From Nitrospira sp. UBA6493 (GTDB lineage Bacteria; Nitrospirota; Nitrospiria; Nitrospirales; Nitrospiraceae), in the NCBI GenBank assembly GCA_002435325.1, contig DJMJ01000047.1:1-64000 (forward strand): a stretch of 64,000 nucleotides of DNA. Reading direction: 5' to 3'. A model generated the notes under the pieces. It saw only the letters and a list, made by a program, of their open reading frames with translations. It ran no database searches and had not been told where the DNA came from. The position numbers and the translations under genes are program-made. Below, piece after piece: positions 44,089-53,446 of this stretch (positions are counted from its first letter, which is position 1; each line of letters starts with the position of its first letter).

Positions 44089-44702
44089 TGACGTTCAGCC
44101 GTGTGATCCTAAGTGCGCTTGTGTTGGGACTTCCCGGTCTGGCGGTCGACACGTCGGCGCAAGAAGACGATCTCGCGTCAGTGAGCGCGGCATTGGCGCC
44201 GCGTGCCGAGGGGTTGATCATCGCGCGGTGCTCTGTGTGTCACAGTCCTGATCTCGTGTCTCAACAGCGGTTGCCCAAAGACCGGTGGATGGCCACGGTC
44301 GACAAAATGAAACATTGGGGGGCGGAGATATCCAATGATGAGTCCGACCTGTTGGTCCGGTACCTGTCGGCACGCTATCACCCGGGCGCGCCGGATCATC
44401 TGCCGCCGTTTGATAGCGAACTGAGAAAAGCGGAACCGTTAACACAGGAACCGGTCCAGGCGGGGCCGCTCGTCGGTGTGGCTGTCAGAGGTGCAGGCAT
44501 TTTTGAGCATAATTGCCAGGCCTGCCATGGGGCCGGTGCGATCGGTGGGATGGGGCCGAAGCTGGCCAAGAATCCGATTCTCAAACATGAGGATTTGTTT
44601 TGGGAGACAGTGCTGTACGGACGAGGGCCAATGCCGGCTTGGGGGTCGGTGCTGAGTCAGCAGGACATTGCGGATATTCACGCCTGGCTTTTGGCCAGGT
44701 AA
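44085..44702 (+). CDS. Dihaem cytochrome c, partner of the molybdoenzyme
   Basis: 205 aa. The start ATG overlaps the upstream stop (ATGATG). Signal peptide to about residue 25. Haem sites CSVCH (about 49-53) and CQACH (about 144-148); the first half resembles the SorB-type PQQ/quinohemoprotein cytochrome domain (LPKDRWMATVDKMKHWGAEIS) and the second is a class I cytochrome with distal Met in GPMPAWG. It should accept electrons from the sulfite-dehydrogenase-like protein. Confidence 0.88.
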   Translation: MMTFSRVILSALVLGLPGLAVDTSAQEDDLASVSAALAPRAEGLIIARCSVCHSPDLVSQQRLPKDRWMATVDKMKHWGAEISNDESDLLVRYLSARYHPGAPDHLPPFDSELRKAEPLTQEPVQAGPLVGVAVRGAGIFEHNCQACHGAGAIGGMGPKLAKNPILKHEDLFWETVLYGRGPMPAWGSVLSQQDIADIHAWLLAR

Positions 44703-44739
44703 GAGGTCGGGAAGGTTCCCGCAGATGAAAGGAGTGGGT

Positions 44740-45750
44740 ATGAATCTGAGGAAGCAGGTGATTATTGGTGGCGCGTTGCTGGCGGTGGTGGGGGTGATGT
44801 CCGCTCCGCGTCTGTTGTTTGGAGCCGATCAGCCCCGTGCGAAGGAGCTGATCCAGCAGGCGTGCGTGTCCTGTCACCGTCTGGAAGGATCAGCCGAGTC
44901 CCGCTTCAATCTGAGAGCTCCCGATCTCATTTGGGCCGGCAGCAAGTATCAACGTCCCTGGCTCATCCGCTGGCTGACGGGGAAGGAAGCGCCACTCTAT
45001 GTCAAAGGCTATCGGTGGGACCTCAGCGAAGGGTCGGTGAAACATCCGGTCGTGACCGAGGAGGAAGCCAATGCCATCGCCGACTACTTCGACAAGAACA
45101 ACAAAGACCCTCGGGTGAAAGTCGGGGCGTTCGATGTGGCCAAGGTTAGCAAGTTCGAAACGACGTTCGGCGGCATGGCCTATAAGGCGCATGCCTGTCT
45201 CGGCTGTCACACGATCGAGGAAAACGGGAAACTCATCGGAGGGCAGCAAAGCGCCGCGTTGCAGAACGCCGGACAACGGTACAATATGGATTGGCTGTAT
45301 CGCTTCGGCCAGAACCCGCAGGACTTCATCATACAAACCGGCGAATTTCTCGCCGACGCCACCGACCCGCAATTGCGGGCAGTGATAGGCTATCTTGCGA
45401 CATCAGGTGTGCCAGACTTCAAATATTATGAGCCCTGGACAGCTCCGGAGTTCGGCAAAGCGAGCGTCGGGCGCGGAAAGGTGATTTACAAAGAGTATTG
45501 TATGCAGTGCCACGGCGCGACCGGTAAGGGCGACGGTCCAGCTGCGGCCACCCTGGAACCGAAGCCCGCAATCCATGCCAATATCAACTTCAGCGAAGTG
45601 CCAACTGAGTATCTCTACAACATGATCAACCATGGTGGGGCGGCGATGGGCAAGTCTGCCAACATGCCCTACTGGGGTCTGACGATCGGTCAGCAGGGTG
45701 TGGCCGATGTGATGGCCTATCTGAAAGCGACGTTTAAGGGGCCAAAGTAG
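44740..45750 (+). CDS. Trihaem cytochrome c
   Basis: 336 aa from ATG 44740 (AAAGGAG). Signal peptide to about residue 28. Three haem sites: CVSCH (about 41), CLGCH (about 153) and CMQCH (about 251), each with a class I-like surround and methionines in PNM/ANMPYWG near the last. It probably relays electrons from the dihaem cytochrome to a terminal oxidase. It is the last clear gene of the sulfur island. Confidence 0.88.
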   Translation: MNLRKQVIIGGALLAVVGVMSAPRLLFGADQPRAKELIQQACVSCHRLEGSAESRFNLRAPDLIWAGSKYQRPWLIRWLTGKEAPLYVKGYRWDLSEGSVKHPVVTEEEANAIADYFDKNNKDPRVKVGAFDVAKVSKFETTFGGMAYKAHACLGCHTIEENGKLIGGQQSAALQNAGQRYNMDWLYRFGQNPQDFIIQTGEFLADATDPQLRAVIGYLATSGVPDFKYYEPWTAPEFGKASVGRGKVIYKEYCMQCHGATGKGDGPAAATLEPKPAIHANINFSEVPTEYLYNMINHGGAAMGKSANMPYWGLTIGQQGVADVMAYLKATFKGPK

Positions 45751-45886
45751 GGCGCAGCGCGTGATGGGCGAGAGGTGGCGATGGCTGGATGGCTTCGTCA
45801 CATTCCAGGCTTGTCGCTTTATTCTTGCGAGTCCCGCGTATTTGGCGGGGCACGCTTCACGAACGACCATTCACGGAGGGTGAAGG

Positions 45887-46246
45887 ATGGCGACGTTTAT
45901 TATTTCAGGCAGCCGGGGCACTGACGATCCGACGATGGCGACGCTGCCCTTTATGGCCGCGAAGGTGGCCAAGGAGCAGGGGCACGATGTGGTACTCTGG
46001 CTCTGGAACGAGGCGGTCACCTTGGGACGTAAGGGAACCGCGGACCATGTGACGGGGGGCAATTTGACGCCGCTGAAAGATCTTCTTGCTGCGGTGCAGG
46101 CTGCGGGCGTCCCCATTTGGGTCTGCGGGGCTTGCGCGGTGGCCAGGCAGATCGGCGGGACGGATCTGGTGGCAGGGGCGTCGATCAAGGGCATGCCGGA
46201 TTACATCAAAGAAGTGGCTCAGCGCGACCGGAACGTGGCATTCTAA
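45887..46246 (+). CDS. Cytoplasmic DsrE-family protein
   Basis: 119 aa behind GGAGGG. IISGSRGTDDPTMATLPFMAAKVAKEQGHDVVLWLWNEAV and a C-terminal VWVCGACAVAR motif with two cysteines fit the DsrE/TusD-like family for sulfur relay. It lacks a signal peptide, in contrast to the DsrE protein at 36585. It follows the sulfur island by 136 bp and may have its own promoter. Confidence 0.83.
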   Translation: MATFIISGSRGTDDPTMATLPFMAAKVAKEQGHDVVLWLWNEAVTLGRKGTADHVTGGNLTPLKDLLAAVQAAGVPIWVCGACAVARQIGGTDLVAGASIKGMPDYIKEVAQRDRNVAF

Positions 46247-46282
46247 TGATCGATTGTGCGTGTGAAAGGAAAGGGTAGCGCG

Positions 46283-47338
46283 ATGACACCTGACGAAGAA
46301 TCGACCAGCAACGCGAAGGATCGCAAAGAATCTCACGCGGCGGCCCAAGATATTGCCGGAAGCGATGGCAAACTTCTCGCTGACGAATTGGAGACGATTC
46401 CAACGGTGGTGCCGCGTGAAGGGGATGGGTACCGGCAGCGGAAATCTGGCAAGGGCAAGGTAAGTGCGTCACTGATCGGCGAGGAGATCCAAGCTTTGAC
46501 CGAGGACGATCTTCGCCGCGTTAATACGAGGAAGGGGCTGCTGCAATTACTCAAGCGCAAGGAAGTCGATGTCGAAGAGGTCCGCAAAACGCTTTTATAC
46601 GAACAGGAGTTGCGGGCGCTGCAAGTCGAACTGGTGCGCTTGCAACGATGGGTGCAAAACGACGGGCAGCGTATAGCAATCCTGGTCGAAGGACGCGATG
46701 CCGCGGGGAAAGGCGGGACGATTCGCCGGTTTACCGAGCATTTGAATCCGCGCGCAATGCGAGTCGTCGCCTTGCCGAAGCCGACGGATGAAGAGAAAGG
46801 ACAATGGTATTTCCAGCGCTACATCCGCCAACTCCCCAACAAGGGCGAGATCGTCTTCTTCGATCGCAGTTGGTACAACCGTGCGGTGGTTGAGCCGGTG
46901 ATGGGATTTTGCAGCAAGAAGGACCATCAGCGGTTCTTGCAGCAAGTCACGGAATTCGAGCACATGCTCTACGAAGACGGCGTGACGATCATCAAGTTCT
47001 GGTTTTCCATTTCGAAGGAAGAGCAGGCGAAGCGATTCGAAGCGCGCCGGCAAAATCCCCTTAAACAATGGAAGCTGAGTCCCGTCGATGAAAAGGCGCA
47101 AGAGCTCTGGGATTCGTACACCCGGTACAAGGAGGAAATGTTCAGTAAGACGCATGCGACCTTCAGCCCCTGGATTATCGTGAAGGCGAACGACAAGCAG
47201 GCGGCGCGCTTGGAAAGCTTGCGCTATGTACTGAATCTTTTGCCCTATAAAGGGAAGGAAACGGCGGATGTCCGGTTGACTCCGGACCCGAATGTGATCA
47301 CACGGTTCCATCGCAAGATGGTCGAGCTCGATCTTTGA
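46283..47338 (+). CDS. ppk2: Polyphosphate kinase 2 family protein
   Basis: 351 aa from ATG 46283 (GGAAAGGG). The approximately 95 N-terminal residues are charged and variable. The PPK2 core follows: Walker A VEGRDAAGKGGTIRRF, FQRYIRQLP, Walker B IVFFDRSWYNRAVVEPVMGFC, lid RRQNPLKQWKLSPVD and the C-terminal SPWIIVKANDKQAARL. It transfers phosphate between polyphosphate and nucleoside di- or monophosphates. Confidence 0.93.
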   Translation: MTPDEESTSNAKDRKESHAAAQDIAGSDGKLLADELETIPTVVPREGDGYRQRKSGKGKVSASLIGEEIQALTEDDLRRVNTRKGLLQLLKRKEVDVEEVRKTLLYEQELRALQVELVRLQRWVQNDGQRIAILVEGRDAAGKGGTIRRFTEHLNPRAMRVVALPKPTDEEKGQWYFQRYIRQLPNKGEIVFFDRSWYNRAVVEPVMGFCSKKDHQRFLQQVTEFEHMLYEDGVTIIKFWFSISKEEQAKRFEARRQNPLKQWKLSPVDEKAQELWDSYTRYKEEMFSKTHATFSPWIIVKANDKQAARLESLRYVLNLLPYKGKETADVRLTPDPNVITRFHRKMVELDL

Positions 47339-47397
47339 CACATCCTCTGCCGCCAAAGTCCGGCTCCCCTGCCAGGCCTAGGAGATAATGGCGCCGT

Positions 47398-48432
47398 ATG
47401 GAAGGACCAAAGACGGCCAGAGATCCTCTGCGGCACCTCATGTATGCGGGAACTGTCCTAGCCGGAGTCATTGGGCTGGGAACCGCCGGCTACACGCTGA
47501 TCGAAGGCTGGCCCGTATTCGATGCCCTTTACATGACGGTGACTACCGTGACGACAGTCGGGTACAGGGAGATTTATCCTCTGTCTCTGGCCGGGCGCGT
47601 CTTTACCTTGCTGCTCATTCTCCTCGGGGTCGGAACGCTGTTTTACGTGCTGGGTAATTTTGCGCGGTTTGTGCTGGAGGGGGAGCTGCAGTATGTGTTC
47701 GGGAAATACCGGTCGGGAGGAAAAGTGAAGACGTTGAGCGACCACTATATCGTGTGCGGGTACGGCCGGATGGGGAAACAGATTTGTAAGGAGCTGAGTG
47801 CCAAGCCGGTATCTGTCGTGATTGTCGATAAGAGTCCCGACATGATCGCCGCGGCGCAACGGGAAGGGTTCATCGCGGTCGAAGGAGATGCGACGCAGGA
47901 TTATGTGCTGATGCAGGCCGGGATCGATCGGGCGAAAGGTCTTGTGTCGGTCGTCGACGGCGACGCGGAGAATCTTTACATCGTGTTGACGGCCCGCGGC
48001 CTCAACAAGAATTTGTATATCGTGGCGCGAGCCGGCGAAGAGGGCTCCGAGCAAAAACTGATGCGCGCCGGTGCCAACCGCGTCTCTTCTCCATATCTGA
48101 TCGGGGCCATGCAAGTTGCACAGGTATTACTCAGGCCCGCTGTCGTGGATTTTCTGGAGCTGGCGACCAAGAGCGAACATTTGGATTTACAGATCGAGGA
48201 GATTACGATTGAAAAAGGGTCTTCCTTTGACGGGAAAACCCCTTGCCAATGCGGGCTGGATCAGGATCGAGGCTTGATCGTCGTCGGCGTCAAGCGCCGA
48301 TCCGGTCATTTGGATTTTAACCCAGGGTCGCAGGTGATGTTGGGTGAAGGCGATACCCTGATCGTGCTTGGGAAGCCGCAGAGCCTCAAGGCGCTCGAAG
48401 CCGGCCTCCAGACGCGTATGTCTACCTCGTGA
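47398..48432 (+). CDS. Two-helix potassium channel with RCK domain (MthK-like)
   Basis: 344 aa. Two helices (about 15-35 and 73-95) flank a pore loop with selectivity filter TVTTVGYREI (TVGY). The RCK_N/TrkA-N domain starts at VCGYGRMG (about 118) and a TrkA-C domain covers about 250-340 (SSFDGKTPC...VVGVKRR...EGDTLIVLGK). It would be a ligand-gated K+ channel at the inner membrane. Confidence 0.9.
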   Translation: MEGPKTARDPLRHLMYAGTVLAGVIGLGTAGYTLIEGWPVFDALYMTVTTVTTVGYREIYPLSLAGRVFTLLLILLGVGTLFYVLGNFARFVLEGELQYVFGKYRSGGKVKTLSDHYIVCGYGRMGKQICKELSAKPVSVVIVDKSPDMIAAAQREGFIAVEGDATQDYVLMQAGIDRAKGLVSVVDGDAENLYIVLTARGLNKNLYIVARAGEEGSEQKLMRAGANRVSSPYLIGAMQVAQVLLRPAVVDFLELATKSEHLDLQIEEITIEKGSSFDGKTPCQCGLDQDRGLIVVGVKRRSGHLDFNPGSQVMLGEGDTLIVLGKPQSLKALEAGLQTRMSTS

Positions 48433-48725
48433 CCTCGCTGAGGCTGTTGGTTACCGGCTTGATTCGCTCCTCTTGGCGACCCTGTTCTGCCGAGGAGCTC
48501 TACATGCGGGGCAGGTAAGCTGAAGCGGGAAATGAAGCGAGGTGGTCTTTTTCTCTGATTACCAGATGTAGGATCGACTCTGGGCCAAGGGACTTCTTGA
48601 GGCATACATATAGCAGTGAACTACCTTAGCAAGAGCGGAAATTTTAGATGATAGCCTGCGCAAGTGAGATGCGGGATATTTTGAAAGCTGGAAAATTAGA
48701 AGCGCAGGAAAGAAGGAGCATGATG

Positions 48726-49277
48726 ATGAAGATGCGGCGAGGGGCATTGGCACTATTGATGATTAGTTTTGCGGTTCCGGTGGTGGCGGCCGAGCGCCAC
48801 ATGATGCAGCCAAGGGTGCCGGCCGACAAGCTGGCGGATGCCCAGGCCCTCACCAGTCCCCTGCCTGACGCACCTGAGTTTGTGGAGAAGGGCAAGGCGC
48901 TCTACAATGGGAAAGGGACGTGCTTCAATTGCCACGGGAAAGATGGGTCGGGCAACGGGGTGGCGGCTTTCGGTCTGGATCCGTCGCCGCGGAATTTTCA
49001 GCACCACGGGTTTTGGCGTCACCGTACCGAGGGGGAAATATTCTGGACGATCAAGCACGGCTCGATTGGTACGGCCATGATCGGGTTCGGAGATCAGCTC
49101 ACCGATGAAGAGATCTGGTCAATCATCCAATATGAGCGAAGCTTTGCCGGTGAGCACGGGCACGGAAGGATGGGGCGTGGACAAGGTTCTGGGCCTATGA
49201 TGGGATCAGGCGGCGGGACGGAACATCGCGGGCCGAGAGGGGGAATGGGCTGTGAAGGTGATAACTGTGGGCAATGA
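48726..49277 (+). CDS. Periplasmic monohaem cytochrome c with Gly/Met/His-rich tail
   Basis: 183 aa. Three ATGs (48720, 48723, 48726) are in frame; AAGGAG ends at 48718, so ATG 48726 has the best spacing. Signal peptide to about residue 20; CFNCHGKDGSGNG haem site near 61-65; distal methionine in GTAMIGFG. The last approximately 40 residues (HGHGRMGRGQGSGPMMGSGGG...) are low-complexity, with two late cysteines, and could bind metal. Confidence 0.87.
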   Translation: MKMRRGALALLMISFAVPVVAAERHMMQPRVPADKLADAQALTSPLPDAPEFVEKGKALYNGKGTCFNCHGKDGSGNGVAAFGLDPSPRNFQHHGFWRHRTEGEIFWTIKHGSIGTAMIGFGDQLTDEEIWSIIQYERSFAGEHGHGRMGRGQGSGPMMGSGGGTEHRGPRGGMGCEGDNCGQ

Positions 49278-49298
49278 GTTGTGTGCCGGGGATATCGT

Positions 49299-52200
49299 CT
49301 ATCCTGGCACCGGGCTGCCAAGCAGCTGGGTCAGCACCGGTCCCAATTCCTGCAACATGGTTGGCTTATAGATAATCTTTGTGACGTGGGCGGCAAGAGC
49401 CGCGGCCTGATCCTCCGGCGTCAGGTACCCCGAGACCAGCACCACCGGCAATGTGCCGCGAATGTTCGCGAGTTCCCGCGCCAGCTCTAGGCCGGACATC
49501 TCCGGCATATTGTAGTCCGTAACCACCGCATCGAATCCGTCCGGGTCGGCGCGAATCAACGCCAATGCCTCGGTTGGCTTTGTGCAGCCGGTAATCCGGT
49601 AGCCAAGTGGTTCGAACAGCGCCCGCACCAACTCCACTAACATGTCTTCATCATCCAGGTACAGCACGCGGCAGGGACGCTGGGGCACGTCTGCCGGAGG
49701 GGTTGTAAGGGTTTCAATAGCCGGGGCCGGCGCTTCTACCGCGGGAAGGTAGAGATGAAAGGTCGTCCCCTGTCCGGGGGCGCTCTCTACCACGACGGCG
49801 CCGTCATGGCCCTCCATGATGCCATGGACGACGCTCAAGCCAAGGCCTGTGCCCTGTCCGAGCGGCTTGGTGGTAAAGAACGGGTCGAAGATGCGCGACA
49901 GGGTGTCCGGCGGCATGCCGCAGCCGGTATCGCGCACCGAGAGCCGGGCATAGTGCCCTGGTGGAACGGTCGCATGCAGACTGTGCAGCGGTTCCCGGAG
50001 TGTCACGGGAGCGAGGGTTAGGGTGATGCGGCCCGGTTGGTCGCCCAGCGCATGCCAGGCGTTGGTGCAGAGGTTCATCAAGACCTGATGGAGTTGCGTC
50101 GCATTGGCCAGCACATACGGGGTATCGGCATCGCAGGTGCCGGTCAGCTCGATGCCAGCCGGAAGGGTGGCACGCAGTAGGGCGATGGCTTCAGTGACGA
50201 TGGGGCTCAACGTCAGAATCGACCGGGAGACATCCTCACGGCGGGTAAAGGTGAGGATTTGCTGTACGAGGTGGGAGGCCCGCTGCCCGGCTTCGAGGAT
50301 CCGCGCCAGATTCGGCCTGGAGGGATGGTCGGTCTCGGTTTTGATGACGGCAATCTCGGCGTTGCCCAGGATGGCGGTGAGGATATTGTTGAAGTCGTGA
50401 GCGATGCCGCCGGCTAGCTGCCCGAGCGCTTCCATCTTCTGCATTTGCCGCATCTGGTCCTGCGATGCATGCAGTTCGGCTTCTGCGTTCTTCTGTTCGG
50501 TGATGTCCTGCGCCACGGCGATGTGATAGTCCGGCGTCGCATCAGGTTGCCACATCGGCGAAACCACAAGCTTCACCCAAACGATCCCGCTGTCCTTGCG
50601 AATACAGCGCTTTTCAATCGTGAATTCCCGTATTTCACCGGTCCTGAGGCGTGTCATGCAGTCGAGCTCGGTTTTCAGATCGTCGGGGTGCGTAAGTTGC
50701 TGGAAGTCGATCGTGAGCATCTCTGTATGGCTGTAGCCGGCGATCTCGCAGAATTTCTGATTGATGCGCGCGAAGCGCCCAGTGGCTGTCTCGATCTGTG
50801 CCACGCCCACTGCGGCTTGTTCGAAGAGAATTCGAAATCGCTCTTTGCTCTCTCGCAGGGCGGTTTCAGCCTGTGTGCGTTCGGTGATGTCGGTAATCGT
50901 GCCCACCATCCGCAGGGGTTTCCCGTCCCGGTCGCGAGTGACCACTTTGCCGCGGTCCAGAAACCATCGGTATTCGCCGGACTTCTCGCGCAGACGGACT
51001 TTGAGTTCTTTGACCGGCGTCTGCCCGTCCATATGGGCCTGCAGCGCCTCTGTCATACGTGCCGCGTCGTCCGGGTGCAGGATGGTTAGAAAGAATTCTA
51101 CGGAGGCGGGAACCTCTTCTGGCTGGTAGCCCAACAAGCGAATCCATTGCGGACTGAAATACACGGTGCCAGCCGGGATATTCCAATCCCAGATGCCATC
51201 GTTAGTGGCTTCGATCGCATAGGCGAAACGCTGGTCGCTTTCCCGCTGTGCCAATTCTGCCTGTTTGCGGTCGGTAGTGTCTTGAACCAAGGCCAGCAGA
51301 TGAGTGGGCGCGCCCTCGCGGTTGCGTATGAGGGAGAGGCCGACTTGAGCCCACACCTCCGTGCCGTCTTTTCGGATATAGCGTTTTTCGAACACCTGAT
51401 GCGTGACTAAGCCGGCCAGCAGCCGGTGAATCCGGTCCATGTTGCCGGGCAGGTCCTTGGGGTGTGTGAGCGATTGAAAGTCTTTGGTGAGCAATTCCTG
51501 CTTGGAGTAGCCCAGAATCTGGCACAAGGGGTCGTTCACTTCCTGCAGCTTGCCGGCCAGATCGCAAATGGATATGCCCACAGAAGCGTTGTGGTAGGCG
51601 GCGCGGAACTGTTCTTCGCTGGCCAGGAGCGCCTCTTCCGCCCGCTTGCGCGCGGTGACATCGACAAATACGCCATGCCAGCGGGTGATGCCGTCGTTGT
51701 CCCGGTGGGGCACCGAATGGCCTTGTATCCATTTATTTTCGCCGGATATCGTACGGGCGGGGAATTCATACAGCCAGGGCGACAGGTGTTCCAGGGAATA
51801 GTGAATGGAGCTCTCCACGCCAGGCAATGCATCCTGGTCGATCTGCCGGAACAAAAGATCGACGTCGGCCATGCATGCATCCGGACATAGACCGATCAAA
51901 TCGGTGATGCCTGCGCTGATGAAGGGCAGGGAGCGGCGTCCTTCGGCATCGATCTGGAATTCATACACGGCACCGGGCACGGCGGAGACGAGATTGCGGT
52001 ATTGTTGTTCGCTCTCCCGTAGCTTGCCCGTGCGCTCGGTGACGAGGTGTTCGAGGTTCTGGTTGACCGCACGCAGGCGGGCTTCGGCTATTTTCCGCCC
52101 GGTGATGTCGCGGAAGATGCCACGGGTGGCGAGAGGCCGGCCGAGCTCACAACGAAGGCTTACCTGGCCTTCTGCGATGACGGTGCGGCCGTCGTGTGCC

Positions 52201-53105
52201 AGAAAGGTCACCTCGACCAGGCCGACGTGTTCGCCGGCTACGATGCGTTGCATGAAGTGGCGGCAGTGGTCGTGACTATCGGGGTGGAGGACATCGAAAA
52301 TGTTCAACGATTCAATCTCGTGGATTGAGTAACCCAGTGTCTCCCGCCACGCGCGGTTCACAAAGAGGAGACGCCCATCTAACGCCACGCTTTGGATCAG
52401 GTCGTTGGTGTTGTCGAACAGATCCAGGAGCTCCGTCTCGGCTTGGTTTCGTTCTGCGCGAAGCTCAAAGGTGTGACGCAGTCCAAGGTTGAGGCGCCAG
52501 GTGAGACTGGTCATGATGGCGAGGAAGATGAGGCCTACTCCCCCGATCGCCAGGTGAAACTGGTCTCCCAGGAGGAGGAATCGAGCGATGATCGGCAGGC
52601 ACGCTGGCAGGGCGAAGGCGAGAAATGTGGTGAGGCTGGGGGAATAAATAGGAACGGCGCCGGCGACCATGCCGGCCAATATGAGGCCGAGGAATGTCTG
52701 ATGTTCGATAGAGTCAGGAGTAAAGAGCAGGATACCGGCGATCCCCCAGCCGATACCGGAAAGTGCGACGCCTGCCAATTGCCGGGTGAACCATGGGGCT
52801 GGCGCGGTGCCAGCGTGTGCGGATTTGAATCGGTTGACCAAAAGAGCCCGGGCAGCCGTCAGCAGAGCCATGCCGCTCCACCAGGCGAGTAACGGGGGAT
52901 GTGGGATCCATGCCCAGTGAGTCCCGACGAGAAGGCTGACAAGTGCTATGGTGGCAGCCAATCCGCTGGGGGTGTTGGCATAGAGCTGTGCGACGGTGTC
53001 GCGGGCGATGACCTTGGACACCCCGTTTTGGGATGGGAGCGCCTGGCGTAAAGGCATCAATGGAATCTGTGGCTCGTCTTTTCGTTGCGTGGCTGTCATG
53101 GCCAT
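49299..53105 (-). CDS. Hybrid sensor histidine kinase with five PAS domains and a receiver
   Basis: 1268 aa on the minus strand, start ATG at 53105. Residues about 40-205 hold five to six hydrophobic helices. Five PAS/PAC units follow (starting near 220, 365, 495, 620 and 755), each ending in a DITxR/DxT-type linker. The dimerisation region has ALGQLAGGIAHDFNNILTAI (phospho-His), the ATPase has NLCTNAWHAL, DTGCGMPP and GQGTGLGLSVVHG, and the C-terminal receiver has YLDDE and VVTDYNMPEMSG with the phospho-Asp, and Lys in IIYKP. No DNA-binding output domain is present, so it must signal onward. It is a single-gene unit between two + strand genes. Confidence 0.92.
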   Translation of the reverse strand: MAMTATQRKDEPQIPLMPLRQALPSQNGVSKVIARDTVAQLYANTPSGLAATIALVSLLVGTHWAWIPHPPLLAWWSGMALLTAARALLVNRFKSAHAGTAPAPWFTRQLAGVALSGIGWGIAGILLFTPDSIEHQTFLGLILAGMVAGAVPIYSPSLTTFLAFALPACLPIIARFLLLGDQFHLAIGGVGLIFLAIMTSLTWRLNLGLRHTFELRAERNQAETELLDLFDNTNDLIQSVALDGRLLFVNRAWRETLGYSIHEIESLNIFDVLHPDSHDHCRHFMQRIVAGEHVGLVEVTFLAHDGRTVIAEGQVSLRCELGRPLATRGIFRDITGRKIAEARLRAVNQNLEHLVTERTGKLRESEQQYRNLVSAVPGAVYEFQIDAEGRRSLPFISAGITDLIGLCPDACMADVDLLFRQIDQDALPGVESSIHYSLEHLSPWLYEFPARTISGENKWIQGHSVPHRDNDGITRWHGVFVDVTARKRAEEALLASEEQFRAAYHNASVGISICDLAGKLQEVNDPLCQILGYSKQELLTKDFQSLTHPKDLPGNMDRIHRLLAGLVTHQVFEKRYIRKDGTEVWAQVGLSLIRNREGAPTHLLALVQDTTDRKQAELAQRESDQRFAYAIEATNDGIWDWNIPAGTVYFSPQWIRLLGYQPEEVPASVEFFLTILHPDDAARMTEALQAHMDGQTPVKELKVRLREKSGEYRWFLDRGKVVTRDRDGKPLRMVGTITDITERTQAETALRESKERFRILFEQAAVGVAQIETATGRFARINQKFCEIAGYSHTEMLTIDFQQLTHPDDLKTELDCMTRLRTGEIREFTIEKRCIRKDSGIVWVKLVVSPMWQPDATPDYHIAVAQDITEQKNAEAELHASQDQMRQMQKMEALGQLAGGIAHDFNNILTAILGNAEIAVIKTETDHPSRPNLARILEAGQRASHLVQQILTFTRREDVSRSILTLSPIVTEAIALLRATLPAGIELTGTCDADTPYVLANATQLHQVLMNLCTNAWHALGDQPGRITLTLAPVTLREPLHSLHATVPPGHYARLSVRDTGCGMPPDTLSRIFDPFFTTKPLGQGTGLGLSVVHGIMEGHDGAVVVESAPGQGTTFHLYLPAVEAPAPAIETLTTPPADVPQRPCRVLYLDDEDMLVELVRALFEPLGYRITGCTKPTEALALIRADPDGFDAVVTDYNMPEMSGLELARELANIRGTLPVVLVSGYLTPEDQAAALAAHVTKIIYKPTMLQELGPVLTQLLGSPVPG

Positions 53106-53314
53106 CGATTCAATAGTAGAGCGCCGGCATTATGCTGTCTTCCGGTAGCTCGTGACAACACGATCAGACCGCCTCCGATTCGAAGATGTGCTCGAAATCG
53201 TGAAGTAGTTGATTGTGTTTCGGGAAAGAATTCTAGCAGTGATGGAAGGCGTTCCTCAAATAAAGGTTTGATTCATAAGTATCTGTAATCCATTGTTCTC
53301 TGCTCATGCAGGCT
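53106..53314 (+). other. Divergent intergenic region between kinase and operator D
   Basis: About 200 bp upstream of the kinase start on the other strand. I see no clear -35/-10 pair or operator; the region is more A+T-rich than its neighbours. Divergent promoters are expected here. Confidence 0.3.
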
Positions 53315-53331
53315 TGTGGCCTTTCGCAACA
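53315..53331 (+). promoter_or_regulatory. Enhancer-type operator D
   Basis: TGTGGCCTTTCGCAACA is the 6-N5-6 inverted repeat and is followed by GTGG as in operators B and C. The second half-site is not conserved (CGCCCT at the expected place). It lies 117 bp upstream of a sigma-54 promoter. Confidence 0.6.
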
Positions 53332-53446
53332 GTGGTCTGATTCTCGCCGCCCTGGAATGCCCCAGTGAAATCGGCTGCCTCTTCCCCATGCCACTCTAAG
53401 CGTCTGATAACGTGAAGTATTGGTGTGTCGTCCGTGCGGGAAGCTA

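Noticed and set aside
45800..45840. TTGTCGC...TTGCGAG resembling the enhancer dyad
   Set aside because: The half-site spacing is wrong (not 5) and no -24/-12 element follows at 100-130 bp.
48589..48604. GG-N10-GC sequence upstream of the cytochrome at 48726
   Set aside because: The -12 region lacks TT before GC and there is no dyad of the A-D type at the expected distance.
49755..52892. Several + strand ORFs across the sensor kinase
   Set aside because: They are antisense shadows of the 1268-codon kinase gene, lack ribosome sites and show no domain sequence.
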